Part shown: positions 7,891-16,285 of the stretch, piece after piece
Layout: the number at the start of each line of letters is the position of its first letter
Numbering within the stretch: the stretch's first letter is position 1
DNA from: Gammaproteobacteria bacterium
GTDB lineage: Bacteria > Pseudomonadota > Gammaproteobacteria > GCA-001735895
Direction of reading: 5' to 3'
DNA: 43,960 bases
NCBI GenBank assembly: GCA_030066315.1
Contig: JASJBW010000007.1
Span: forward strand, 1-43,960
Notes under the pieces: model-generated
The model's input: only the letters and a program-made list of their open reading frames with translations
Told to the model about the DNA's origin: nothing
The model's database searches: none
Translations under genes and position numbers: made by a program

Positions 7891-8512
7891 CACACTGATC
7901 AATGATTTACTGAGTATTGCCGAGATAGGCGGGAATCATTTACTGGGGATGGACCCAGCCATCCTGGTTCACTGCGAGGAATTGCAGGGTTCAATTATTG
8001 CAATTGAACTCACTGATCTGGAACAAACTATTTATTGCCATCCTGGCTCCTGGGGTATTCGTCTCAGCTTCCAGGCCCCTGCTAAAGATATCGATGCATC
8101 CATCAAGGGTAAATTAGTTGGCTTAATCAACTTATCCTTACAGCAGGACAAGGCCAGTACGTCTATTCAAGAGCGCATTGAAATTAGCGGCAATCCCGCC
8201 ATCGCCCAAAAATTTCAAAAGATCCTGACCGAGCTGGATATTGACTGGGAAGAGCAGTTATCGAAACTGACTGGTGACATCATGGCCTTCAGAATCAACC
8301 AGGCACTGCAAAAAACTGGGAAATGGCTTAAGCAGAGCACCGAATCCATTGCTTTTTCTGGACGGGAGTACCTGCAGGAAGAAGCACATCATCTGCCTAC
8401 CAAGCCCGAATTCATGCAATTTCAACAGTCTGTAACAGAATTGCGCCATGACGTGGATCGTATGGAGGCCCTGCTGAATCACTGGATAGAACAAAAACAT
8501 AAAACAGAATGA
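7883..8512 (+). CDS. ubiJ: ubiquinone biosynthesis accessory factor UbiJ (SCP2 domain)
   Basis: A 209-residue protein with an N-terminal SCP2-like lipid-binding domain (about 1-115) and a C-terminal helix with coiled-coil character (ELRHDVDRMEALLNHW), the standard UbiJ layout. UbiJ binds hydrophobic ubiquinone intermediates and organises the soluble Ubi complex with UbiK. The sequence is divergent, but size, architecture and the position between ubiE and ubiB make the call reliable. Its ATG at 7883 overlaps the RDD gene, and its stop overlaps the ubiB start (ATGA at 8509), implying translational coupling. Confidence 0.88.
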   Translation: MVNTLINDLLSIAEIGGNHLLGMDPAILVHCEELQGSIIAIELTDLEQTIYCHPGSWGIRLSFQAPAKDIDASIKGKLVGLINLSLQQDKASTSIQERIEISGNPAIAQKFQKILTELDIDWEEQLSKLTGDIMAFRINQALQKTGKWLKQSTESIAFSGREYLQEEAHHLPTKPEFMQFQQSVTELRHDVDRMEALLNHWIEQKHKTE

Positions 8513-10182
8513 TTTCCACTTTTTATCGCCTGATATTCATCAACCTGACACTGGCCCGTTATGGCCTGGATGAAATCATACTGTCCCTCCATCTATTTTC
8601 ACCGTTACGTTTTTTAGCCTGGTTGAATCCCTTTAACTGGTTTCGTAGTCGCAACCAATCGCGATCGGTTCGAATTCGCTTATGCATTGAAGCCTTGGGT
8701 CCGATATTTATAAAATTTGGTCAATTGCTAGCCACCCGACGTGACCTGTTGAATGACGAATTGATCGATGAACTGGAAAAACTACTCGACCAGGTTCCCG
8801 CCTTTCCGGCAGAACAAGCACGTTCTATTATCGAGCAGCAACTGTCACTGCCTCTTGAACAGGCATTTCGGTCTTTTGACGAAGAAGTCCTTGCTTCAGC
8901 TTCTATAGCCCAGGTTCATAATGCTGAGTTACACGATGGCAGTGAAGTGGTGGTCAAGATCGTGAGACCCAACATTGAAAAGGTGATCCGCAAGGACATT
9001 CGTATTCTCAAGATTCTGGCCGGCTTGGCCAACCGTTACTGGAGTGAAGCCAAAAGGATTAAGCCCTTACAAATCGTTACTGAGTTTGAAAAGACCCTGC
9101 TGAATGAGCTGGACCTGGTTCGTGAGGCCGCCAATGCCAGTGAATTACGCCGCCATTTCTTAAACTCGTCCGACTTGTATGTCCCACAAGTTTATTGGGA
9201 TTATTGCAAAACCAATATCCTGGTCATGGAGAGGATTGAAGGGATACCGGTGACTGATGTTGAACAGCTCAATCAGCATCAAATTAATTTGGAAGTTTTA
9301 GCGCGAAAAGGGGTCGAGGTATTCTTTACGCAGGTCTATAACCATAATTTCTTCCATGCCGACATGCATCCTGGCAATATTTTTGTTTCCAGAGAGCATC
9401 CTGATGACCCTAAATATATCGCGGTTGATTTCGGCATCATGGGTTCATTATCGACATCAGACCAACGCTACCTCGCTGAAAATTTTGTCGCCTTCTTTAA
9501 TCGTGACTATAAAAGAGTGGCTGAATTACATGTAGATTCCGGATGGGTAGACCCGAATACCCGTATCGACGATTTTGAAAGTGCCATACGCGCGGTGTGT
9601 GAACCTTTGTTCCAAAGACCCTTGGCTGAAATTTCTTTCGGACAGCTGTTATTACGCCTGTTCGAAACTGCGCGAGATTTTAATATGGAAATCCAGCCAC
9701 AGTTGCTTCTACTGCAAAAAACCTTGTTACATATTGAAGGACTGGGGCGTCAGCTTTATCCACAACTGGATCTCTGGGATACGGCTAAACCGTTCCTGGA
9801 AAAATGGCTGAGCAACCAGATGGGCACAGGCGCTTTGACACAGGGGCTCAAAGACAACCTGCCCTTCCTCGCCGAGCATCTACCCGACCTGCCGCAACTC
9901 GTTTTTAAAACACTGGATAAAGTTGCCAATGACAAGCTGGAAATCGAGTGGAAATCTCGCCAACTGGAAGAAATAAAACAGGAAATTTATAAATCCAACC
10001 AAAGAACCATCAGGGCGGTCATTGGCAGTGCTTTGGTGATCAGTGCCGCGATTATTGCGGGTTTGGATGGTATTATGCCAACCATGATTGGCTCGGGCTA
10101 TCTCTATACCCCTGCCATCAGCATCGTGTTAGGCATTCCTGGTGTATATCTTTTGTTTACTTTATTAAATAATTCCAAGTAA
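8509..10182 (+). CDS. ubiB: ubiquinone biosynthesis regulatory ATPase/kinase-like protein UbiB
   Basis: Atypical membrane-anchored kinase-like protein (UbiB/ADCK family) needed for ubiquinone synthesis. The 557-residue product shows the KxGQ motif in IFIKFGQLLATRRDLL, the alanine-rich nucleotide loop ASIAQVHNAEL, the invariant lysine in VVVKIVRPN, the catalytic-loop counterpart HADMHPGNIFV and the metal-binding VDFGIMG. Two hydrophobic C-terminal helices (AVIGSALVISAAIIAGLDGI and the IVLGIPGVYLLFTLL segment) anchor it to the inner membrane. Length and order match E. coli UbiB (546 residues). It is the last gene of the ubiE cluster; no clear terminator follows. Confidence 0.96.
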   Translation: MISTFYRLIFINLTLARYGLDEIILSLHLFSPLRFLAWLNPFNWFRSRNQSRSVRIRLCIEALGPIFIKFGQLLATRRDLLNDELIDELEKLLDQVPAFPAEQARSIIEQQLSLPLEQAFRSFDEEVLASASIAQVHNAELHDGSEVVVKIVRPNIEKVIRKDIRILKILAGLANRYWSEAKRIKPLQIVTEFEKTLLNELDLVREAANASELRRHFLNSSDLYVPQVYWDYCKTNILVMERIEGIPVTDVEQLNQHQINLEVLARKGVEVFFTQVYNHNFFHADMHPGNIFVSREHPDDPKYIAVDFGIMGSLSTSDQRYLAENFVAFFNRDYKRVAELHVDSGWVDPNTRIDDFESAIRAVCEPLFQRPLAEISFGQLLLRLFETARDFNMEIQPQLLLLQKTLLHIEGLGRQLYPQLDLWDTAKPFLEKWLSNQMGTGALTQGLKDNLPFLAEHLPDLPQLVFKTLDKVANDKLEIEWKSRQLEEIKQEIYKSNQRTIRAVIGSALVISAAIIAGLDGIMPTMIGSGYLYTPAISIVLGIPGVYLLFTLLNNSK

Positions 10183-10215
10183 GCTTAGGCCTGTCTTTCT
10201 TAACAGAGCCCCCCT

Positions 10216-11151
10216 GTGCCTTCTGGTTATTCCATATCTCGTCGCCAATTGTTAAAGCAAGGATTACTGCTGGGGAGTATTGCGGCAGTACCCGCGCTGG
10301 GCAGTCAAATAAGCAAAAGACCGATCATTACCAAACCCATCCCTACCTCTGGTCAACCTCTACCCATCATTGGCATGGGCACCTGGATCACTTTCAATGT
10401 AGGACAGGATATTGAAGCCCGCTTGAAACGGACTCAAGTCTTAAAAACTTTTCTTGAACAAGGCGGCCAACTTGTTGATTCATCTCCGATGTATGGTTCT
10501 GCAGAAGAAGTACTGGGATTTTGTCGTCAACAGCTGGGCCAAAGAGCTGACGACTTATTCTCTGCGACAAAGGTTTGGACGTCCAGTACTTCCGAAGGTC
10601 GCTCTCAAATCGACAATTCTCATCGTTTATGGGGATTGGATAAATTTAATTTGTTTCAGGTCCATAACCTGGTCAACTGGCGCGATCATCTCGATACATT
10701 ATTCAATATGAAAGCGGAGGGCCGACTTCAGTATGTGGGTATCACGACGTCTCATGGACGTCGGCATGTCGACCTAGAACAGATCATGAAAACGCAACCG
10801 ATTGATTTTGTTCAGTTAACTTACCATATTGACAACCGGGCCGTGGAAAAACGACTGTTACCCCTGGCTCAAGATCGGGGAATTGCAATCATTGCCAATC
10901 GTCCTTTCAGTGGCGGTGATCTTTTTGATGACTATGAACATCAACCTTTACCTGAGTGGAGCCACGAAATAGACTGCCATAACTGGGCACAATTTTTTCT
11001 TAAATTTGTTGTCTCCCATCCAGCCATCACCTGTGCGATTCCTGCAACTTCTCGAGTAGACCATATGCTTGAAAACATGGGCGCCTTAAAGGGTCCTTTA
11101 CCCGAAGCTGACATGCGCAAAGAAATGCTTAAATATGTATCTCGACTTTAA
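10216..11151 (+). CDS. Tat-exported aldo/keto reductase
   Basis: A 311-residue aldo/keto reductase with a twin-arginine signal (SISRRQLLKQGLLLGSIAAVPALGS, about residues 6-30), so it is predicted to act in the periplasm. The catalytic tetrad is intact: D88 and Y93 (VDSSPMYGSAEEVLGF), K119 (SATKVWTSS) and H150 (FQVHNL). The C-terminal ITCAIPATSRVDHMLENM resembles the cofactor-phosphate region of the family. Start GTG at 10216 retains the Tat signal. Export of an NAD(P)H-dependent fold is notable because the cofactor must be bound before folded transport. It overlaps the following membrane-protein gene by one base (TAATG), suggesting a functional pair. Substrate unknown. Confidence 0.88.
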   Translation: MPSGYSISRRQLLKQGLLLGSIAAVPALGSQISKRPIITKPIPTSGQPLPIIGMGTWITFNVGQDIEARLKRTQVLKTFLEQGGQLVDSSPMYGSAEEVLGFCRQQLGQRADDLFSATKVWTSSTSEGRSQIDNSHRLWGLDKFNLFQVHNLVNWRDHLDTLFNMKAEGRLQYVGITTSHGRRHVDLEQIMKTQPIDFVQLTYHIDNRAVEKRLLPLAQDRGIAIIANRPFSGGDLFDDYEHQPLPEWSHEIDCHNWAQFFLKFVVSHPAITCAIPATSRVDHMLENMGALKGPLPEADMRKEMLKYVSRL

Positions 11152-11834
11152 TGGAAGATCTATTCAGCTATCGCCTGACCGATTTTCTAATGTTTTCGGA
11201 GCAAACTTATTGGCGTCTTTTTAGCCGATACAACCAATCTATATTTCCACTGCCCTTGCTTTCACTGGCTTTTGGCCTCTACTGTTTATATGCCTTTGTA
11301 GCCTTCAAGAAGATAGTGATTAAGCCACTACTCATGCTGATCGCATTGGCATGGTTATGGATCGGTTTTCGTTTTTTTGGGCAATTGTATAGTGAAATTA
11401 ATGTCTATGCTGGATACCTCGCGGTCCTATTCTGGCTCCAGGGCCTTCTCTTATTATCAAGATCATTTAAAACGGTGACCTATCATGCTTGGTTTCGACA
11501 CCCTTTCGAGAGGTATATAGGTTGGGTGCTCTGGATAATGGCCCTATTAATGCTTCCGTTATTTGAAATTTTACTGGGCAAATCGATGAATGCGACCTCG
11601 AGTTTTGCATTGACGCCCGATAGCATTGCAATCGTATCCATAGCTTTAGTTTTGATTTTAAATATTAAACCTTGGTGGGTACTGGCGGCAGCGCTCTGGT
11701 TAATGATAAGTACATTAACTTACTGGGCCATGGGATCTTTATTAAGCCTGCCACCCTTCATCACACTGCTGATTTATGGCTGGGCGCATTGGTTACAAAA
11801 GCGCAATAAAACAGGCGATAATCCGAGTATTTAA
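11151..11834 (+). CDS. multi-pass membrane protein, DUF6064-like
   Basis: A 227-residue, very hydrophobic protein with about six or seven membrane segments, the first around residues 31-51 (FPLPLLSLAFGLYCLYAFVAF). The N-terminus LTDFLMFSEQTYWRLFSRYNQSIFPL resembles the conserved start of DUF6064 membrane proteins (a Phe/Tyr-rich segment ending in YN.xI.P); I offer that assignment from memory and with moderate certainty. No transporter or enzyme motif is evident. Its ATG overlaps the stop of the Tat-exported aldo/keto reductase, so translation is coupled. It could anchor or supply that reductase, but nothing in the sequence proves it. Confidence 0.7.
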   Translation: MEDLFSYRLTDFLMFSEQTYWRLFSRYNQSIFPLPLLSLAFGLYCLYAFVAFKKIVIKPLLMLIALAWLWIGFRFFGQLYSEINVYAGYLAVLFWLQGLLLLSRSFKTVTYHAWFRHPFERYIGWVLWIMALLMLPLFEILLGKSMNATSSFALTPDSIAIVSIALVLILNIKPWWVLAAALWLMISTLTYWAMGSLLSLPPFITLLIYGWAHWLQKRNKTGDNPSI

Positions 11835-11854
11835 AACCAGAATATTATTATTCT

Positions 11855-11882
11855 AAAAAAAAAGAGGTTAAAACACCCTTTT
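11855..11882 (-). terminator. rho-independent terminator for the minus-strand secreted-protein gene
   Basis: Read on the minus strand, AAAAGGG (11882-11876) pairs with CCTCTTTT across an eight-base loop with one bulged base, and is followed by a run of T (complement of the nine A at 11855-11863). It lies about 20 bases past the stop at 11902, between two convergent genes. On the plus strand only four T follow the hairpin, so it is weaker in that direction. Confidence 0.5.
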
Positions 11883-11901
11883 CATTGGCATGATCCAAAC
11901 T

Positions 11902-12636
11902 TTACAGGCATTGATCGCGTGTAAAGCCCTTATTAAGTCTCTTGCCATGCTGATAACCTTTCCAATAGGCTTTTTTAGCATCATCCTGATAGTCATCCGG
12001 CATTTTATGAATAACCTCGTTGAAATCTCGGGTCACCACTTTGTTATCCCCACAAAATTTCCTGCGGAAGGCGAGTTGGCCACTCAGTTCAGCGATGCGT
12101 AAATGTTTCATCTTGGGATCTTCGGAAGGTTCTTCGGCCTTCGGTTGGGTGGTTTGCGCTTCCTCAGGTTGTGTTTTTGGATCTTCTTTTACTTTCGCTT
12201 CCACCTCTTTATCGCTACGTGTTCTCGACTGGGTAAGACGTTCACATTCATCTTCAGACAGTAGCGGTGTTTCTGCTTTGCTTTGATCGAAACCCTCTTG
12301 AAACGCATCACGCATAGGGTCACGATAATCTACCGGCATTCTTTGTACCCGACGCGTGAATTCAGCCAGCACATCGGCCTGACCACACTGCAAGCGGGAA
12401 TAACTTAACTTGCCAAGAGTTTTAGATAGATTGACCACCGTAGCCGTAGCCGCTGCGGTGGTCTTGGCCTTTTCTTCTTCTGATAATGGTTCTTCAGAGG
12501 GAGGCGCCTGAAATTGCTCAATAGCCCGGTCAATGATGTCCATCACTGAACTCAAGCCCTGGTCACGCAACGCCATCACGGATCCAGGTAAAAAAAATGA
12601 TAAGCAAATCAACAATATGGAAGCGGTTTTAATCAT
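11902..12636 (-). CDS. secreted protein with two tandem DUF2385-like repeats
   Basis: A 244-residue protein with an N-terminal signal peptide (MIKTASILLICLSFFLPGSVMA, cleavage near residue 22). Two similar domains flank an acidic Pro/Glu/Lys-rich linker (about 137-175). Repeat 1 (about 70-132) contains LGKLSYSRLQCG, RMPVDYRDPMRDAFQEGFDQ and a final EC. Repeat 2 (about 180-244) contains SGQLAFRRKFCG, KMPDDYQDDAKKAYWKGYQHG and a final QC. Each repeat is framed by two cysteines 47-48 residues apart (C84/C131 and C195/C243), consistent with one disulfide per domain in the periplasm. The spacing and the R-C/F-x-x-G-Y pattern recall the DUF2385 (TIGR02301) family. Function unknown. The gene stands alone, convergent with the gene to its left. 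Confidence 0.72.
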   Translation of the reverse strand: MIKTASILLICLSFFLPGSVMALRDQGLSSVMDIIDRAIEQFQAPPSEEPLSEEEKAKTTAAATATVVNLSKTLGKLSYSRLQCGQADVLAEFTRRVQRMPVDYRDPMRDAFQEGFDQSKAETPLLSEDECERLTQSRTRSDKEVEAKVKEDPKTQPEEAQTTQPKAEEPSEDPKMKHLRIAELSGQLAFRRKFCGDNKVVTRDFNEVIHKMPDDYQDDAKKAYWKGYQHGKRLNKGFTRDQCL

Positions 12637-12869
12637 TGAACAATAACTCTTGGTTTTATCTGGGAATTAAAGCATGTTCCATCCATTTCATCCACCACCG
12701 ACATCACAAGATGAAGAGATTTATATTTTCAATACAAGGTATTTAAGTATAACTCGCGCTGAAATCCTTAATAAGGTTGCTTTTTACCCCGGCAAAAGAG
12801 TATTTTGGGTAAATGCTGCAGCGCAACAATGGACGCTGGCGATATCTTATAATAATTAGGAGAGTGACT

Positions 12870-14177
12870 GTGAACCGACAAGAACAGATAAAACAACTTG
12901 AAAATGACTGGCTTACCAACCCTCGTTGGGCGAATGTAAAACGTGGCTATAGCGCTGAAGATGTGGTGCGACTGAGGGGATCGATTCAGCCTGAATATAC
13001 CCTCGCCCGTCGCGGTGCCGAAAAACTCTGGGAAAAAATCAATGGCGGAGCCAGAAAAGGCTATGTCAATGCATTTGGTGCGATAACCGCTGGACAAGCC
13101 ATGCAACAGGCCAAAGCTGGGCTTGAAGCCGTCTATCTCTCGGGTTGGCAGGTTGCTGCAGACGGCAATACCTCCGAAACCATGTATCCCGATCAATCGC
13201 TCTATGCTTATGATTCTGTACCCACCATGGTGCGTCGCATCAATAATACTTTTAAACGGGCTGATGAAATTCAGTGGGGTCGAGGCATCGATGAAGGCAG
13301 TGAAGAATTTGTGGATTATTTTCTCCCGATTGTAGCCGATGCAGAAGCGGGGTTTGGCGGTGTACTCAACGCCTTTGAATTAATGAAAAACATGATTACC
13401 GCCGGTGCTGCAGGGGTTCACTTTGAAGATCAATTGGCCGCTGTTAAAAAGTGCGGGCATATGGGTGGCAAAGTGCTCGTTCCGACGGGTGAAGCCATCC
13501 AAAAATTGATCGCGGCTCGTTTTGCTGCAGATGTCATGGGAGTACCGACAATCGTTCTGGCACGAACCGATGCGGAGGCTGCCAACCTGTTGACCTCGGA
13601 TGTAGACGAGAACGATAAACCTTTTTGCACCGGTGAACGAACTGCGGAAGGTTTCTATCGTGTTAAAAATGGACTGGAACAAGCCATCAGTCGTGGTGTT
13701 GCCTATGCTCCTTATGCTGATCTGGTCTGGTGTGAAACCGGCAAACCTGACATTGGTTTTGCGCGCGAATTTGCCCAAGCGGTACTGGCGGCAAACCCGG
13801 GGCAACTTTTATCTTATAACTGCTCACCCTCCTTCAACTGGAAAGGTAACTTGTCCGAATCCGAAATTGCCTCTTTCCAGGATGAATTGTCTGCATTGGG
13901 TTACAAGTACCAGTTCATTACCCTGGCAGGTATCCACATTAACTGGTACAACACCTTCCAGTTCGCTCATGCCTATGCACGGGGCGAAGGCATGAAACAC
14001 TATACTGAAATGGTCCAAGAACCTGAATTTGCTGCGCGTGAGCAAGGCTATACGTTCGTGTCTCATCAGCAAGAGGTAGGTGCGGGTTACTTCGACGATG
14101 TGACCACCGTCATCCAAGGCGGCTCTTCTTCGGTAACGGCTTTGACCGGGTCTACTGAAGAAGAACAGTTCGGTTAA
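12870..14177 (+). CDS. aceA: isocitrate lyase
   Basis: Cleaves isocitrate to glyoxylate and succinate, the first step of the glyoxylate shunt for growth on acetate or fatty acids. The signature [14 protein letters not shown] is present with catalytic C195 (same number as E. coli), along with [17 protein letters not shown] and [15 protein letters not shown]. Start GTG at 12870, preceded by AGGAGA (12858-12863) at a good distance, gives 435 residues against 434 in E. coli; upstream extension is not conserved. No malate synthase gene is nearby, unlike the E. coli aceBAK order, so glyoxylate must be condensed by an enzyme encoded elsewhere. It is separated from aceK by a strong hairpin. Confidence 0.97.
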   Translation: MNRQEQIKQLENDWLTNPRWANVKRGYSAEDVVRLRGSIQPEYTLARRGAEKLWEKINGGARKGYVNAFGAITAGQAMQQAKAGLEAVYLSGWQVAADGNTSETMYPDQSLYAYDSVPTMVRRINNTFKRADEIQWGRGIDEGSEEFVDYFLPIVADAEAGFGGVLNAFELMKNMITAGAAGVHFEDQLAAVKKCGHMGGKVLVPTGEAIQKLIAARFAADVMGVPTIVLARTDAEAANLLTSDVDENDKPFCTGERTAEGFYRVKNGLEQAISRGVAYAPYADLVWCETGKPDIGFAREFAQAVLAANPGQLLSYNCSPSFNWKGNLSESEIASFQDELSALGYKYQFITLAGIHINWYNTFQFAHAYARGEGMKHYTEMVQEPEFAAREQGYTFVSHQQEVGAGYFDDVTTVIQGGSSSVTALTGSTEEEQFG

Positions 14178-14193
14178 AAAATCTCTCCTCGTT

Positions 14194-14244
14194 TCTGGAA
14201 ACGGTAATCCGCTGACTGGGTTGCCGTTCTCCAGACATTTTTTT
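14194..14244 (+). terminator. terminator/attenuator hairpin between aceA and aceK
   Basis: TCTGGA (14194-14199) plus AACGGTAA (14200-14207) pair with TTGCCGTT (14221-14228) and TCCAGA (14230-14235), a stem of about 14 pairs with one G-U and one bulged C. CA and seven T (14238-14244) follow. It begins 16 bases after the aceA stop and has the form of an intrinsic terminator. Because aceK lies just downstream with no obvious promoter, partial read-through would set a low AceK:AceA ratio. Confidence 0.75.
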
Positions 14245-14344
14245 CACATCGGTTGAGTATTGATCAATAGCTAAGCGGGCATATAACATGGGTACATGCG
14301 CACTGACCAAAAAGCCTACTGCCCCCCTGGTTTCCGGAATCAAT

Positions 14345-16078
14345 ATGGAAATTGATGCGCAACTGATTGCCCAGACCATACTCAGGGGTTTTAACAAGCA
14401 TTATCGAATTTTTCTCGAGATCACGAAGGGGGCCCAACATCGATTTGAACATTGCGAATGGGACGCTGACCGTAAAGCTTCAAAAAAACGTATCACCTTG
14501 TATACCAAGCGGGTTTGGGAATCGATCGCGAAATTACGTCAAGATTTCGACCTGAATCAATTTGATGAAGCCCTGTGGAAACAGGTAAAAATTGAATACC
14601 TGCAATGCCTGTATGAACATAAACAACCTGAACTCGCTGAAACCTTTTTTAATTCAGTGTTCACCTCTCTGTTTCATCGTCGTTATTACAACAATGACCA
14701 TATTTTTGTTCGCCCCGGGCTTTCGACAGAGTATCTCGATGATGAACTGACTTACATTGGCTTTTATCCCACTCGGCATGGACTGACTAAAACCGTACGT
14801 CAAATCCTGACTTTAAATAACCTTTCCCTACCCTATGAGGATCTAAACCGGGATGTAAGAAGAGTGGTCTCTATCATTAAGAAAAAAATGTTACCGTACC
14901 TGGAGTTTCGTCAACATTTTCAATTGCGAATTTTAACCAGCCTGTTTTATCGTAATAAGGCTGGCTACATTATCGGTATGGGCGTGAACGGTGATCAGAT
15001 CATTCCTTTTGCCATCCCTATTTTGAATAATGAAAAGGGACACTTGTATGTAGATACCCTGATTCACGAACAAAATGATATTGCCAACCTGTTCAGCTTT
15101 GCACGCACCTATTTTATGGTGGATACCAATACGCCGTCGGCCATCGTTAATTTTTTATTACGCATGTTACCCACCAAGTCCAAAGCCGACATTTATACGG
15201 CCATAGGCCTTCAGAAACAGGGGAAATCTGAGTTTTATCGAGATTTTCTGCATCACTTAAAACATTCTTCCGACCAACTTGAAATTGCTCCAGGTATTAA
15301 AGGCATGGTGATGACAGTGTTCAATCTGCCTTCCTATCCTTACGTGTTTAAAGTGATTAATGATCAGTTTGCGCCACCGAAGAAAACCACGCGAAAACTG
15401 GTCAAGGAAAAATACCAGATCATCAAGATGCATGACCGGGTAGGCCGTATGGCCGATACCCTGGAATATTCCTATGCCGCGTTTCCGCTATCTCGGATTT
15501 CTGATGATCTGTTACACGAGCTCAAGAAAAAAATACCTTCCAGCATTGAATTTGAAAACCAAATGTTGATCATCCGCCACCTGTATATAGAACGACGCCT
15601 GGATCCTTTGAATTTATATCTTTCAAACCCTCAAAATGACGGCGAGGCCGTCATACGTGATTATGCTCGTGCGATTAAGGATATGGCTGCCGCCAATATC
15701 TTTGCCGGAGACTTATTGCTGAAAAATTTTGGGGTTACTCGACATGGTCGTGTCATTTTTTATGACTATGATGAAATTGAATTCATGACCGACATGAATT
15801 TTAGACATATTCCCGAAGCACTGACACCGGAACAGGAAATGGCTTCGGAACCCTGGTATTCAATTGGTGCAAATGATGTCTTTCCCGAAGAATTCATTCA
15901 TTTCATTACCGGACAACCTGCACTTAAACGTTTAATACGCGAGCAATATCCCGAGCTTTTTGATGCTGATTACTGGAAATCGGTACAGGAAGATATCAGA
16001 AATCATCGTTACCGCGATATTTTCCCTTATTCCAATCGAATACGATTTAAACATATCTATGCTGACGATAATCACTGA
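14345..16078 (+). CDS. aceK: isocitrate dehydrogenase kinase/phosphatase
   Basis: Bifunctional enzyme that phosphorylates and dephosphorylates isocitrate dehydrogenase, directing isocitrate to the TCA cycle or glyoxylate shunt. Conserved blocks include LIAQTILRGF, AETFFNSVF, ELAP-like segment EIAPGIKGMVMTVF, VFKVINDQFAPPK (kinase lysine region), KMHDRVGRMADTLE, QMLIIRHLYIERRLDPLN, LLKNFGVTRHGRVIFYDYDEI and SEPWYSIGANDVFPEEF. I chose ATG 14345 (577 residues; E. coli has 578), because alignment with E. coli begins at IAQTIL. An alternative in-frame ATG at 14288 would add 19 residues without evident homology. It sits downstream of the aceA hairpin and is followed by a strong terminator. Confidence 0.95.
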   Translation: MEIDAQLIAQTILRGFNKHYRIFLEITKGAQHRFEHCEWDADRKASKKRITLYTKRVWESIAKLRQDFDLNQFDEALWKQVKIEYLQCLYEHKQPELAETFFNSVFTSLFHRRYYNNDHIFVRPGLSTEYLDDELTYIGFYPTRHGLTKTVRQILTLNNLSLPYEDLNRDVRRVVSIIKKKMLPYLEFRQHFQLRILTSLFYRNKAGYIIGMGVNGDQIIPFAIPILNNEKGHLYVDTLIHEQNDIANLFSFARTYFMVDTNTPSAIVNFLLRMLPTKSKADIYTAIGLQKQGKSEFYRDFLHHLKHSSDQLEIAPGIKGMVMTVFNLPSYPYVFKVINDQFAPPKKTTRKLVKEKYQIIKMHDRVGRMADTLEYSYAAFPLSRISDDLLHELKKKIPSSIEFENQMLIIRHLYIERRLDPLNLYLSNPQNDGEAVIRDYARAIKDMAAANIFAGDLLLKNFGVTRHGRVIFYDYDEIEFMTDMNFRHIPEALTPEQEMASEPWYSIGANDVFPEEFIHFITGQPALKRLIREQYPELFDADYWKSVQEDIRNHRYRDIFPYSNRIRFKHIYADDNH

Positions 16079-16160
16079 CCCTTGAACGGGAACACCACTA
16101 CCAGGGGAATTTTATATCTCCTTGATTATTCAGTTTTTATTTTAACGATTAGGAATTATT

Positions 16161-16190
16161 CAATGCTTTCTGAAAAAGCATTGGTTTTTT
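16161..16190 (+). terminator. rho-independent terminator after aceK
   Basis: A perfect nine-pair stem, CAATGCTTT (16161-16169) with AAAGCATTG (16175-16183), closes a five-base loop (CTGAA). After one G come six T (16185-16190). It lies 83 bases past the aceK stop and separates the glyoxylate genes from rraA and the prp genes. Confidence 0.87.
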
Positions 16191-16237
16191 AATGGTGACT
16201 ATTGGGATTCACTGCCTCAAAGTAACTCGAATCACCG

Positions 16238-16249
16238 TTATCATGATAA
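16238..16249 (+). promoter_or_regulatory. perfect 12-bp palindrome upstream of rraA-prp
   Basis: TTATCATGATAA is a perfect palindrome 36 bases before the rraA start, in the 95-bp gap after the aceK terminator. It is a possible operator for the rraA-prpEBC-acuI-acnD-prpF transcription unit. A related but shorter dyad, GTTATGATAAC, overlaps the -10 of the oadG promoter near 28784-28794. AT-rich 12-mers of this kind also arise by chance, so this is tentative. Confidence 0.3.
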
Positions 16250-16285
16250 ACATTGTTAATACGTGCCGATTTCAATGAGTGATCT

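Noticed and set aside
12848-12853. TATAAT just upstream of aceA
   Set aside because: Transcription would begin at about 12860, on top of the Shine-Dalgarno, and there is no -35 at a suitable distance, so I do not call it the aceA promoter.
12674-12859. 61-codon open frame between the duplicated secreted protein and aceA
   Set aside because: No good Shine-Dalgarno, no recognisable motif, AT-rich composition, and it ends within the aceA ribosome-binding region; more likely the aceA upstream region.
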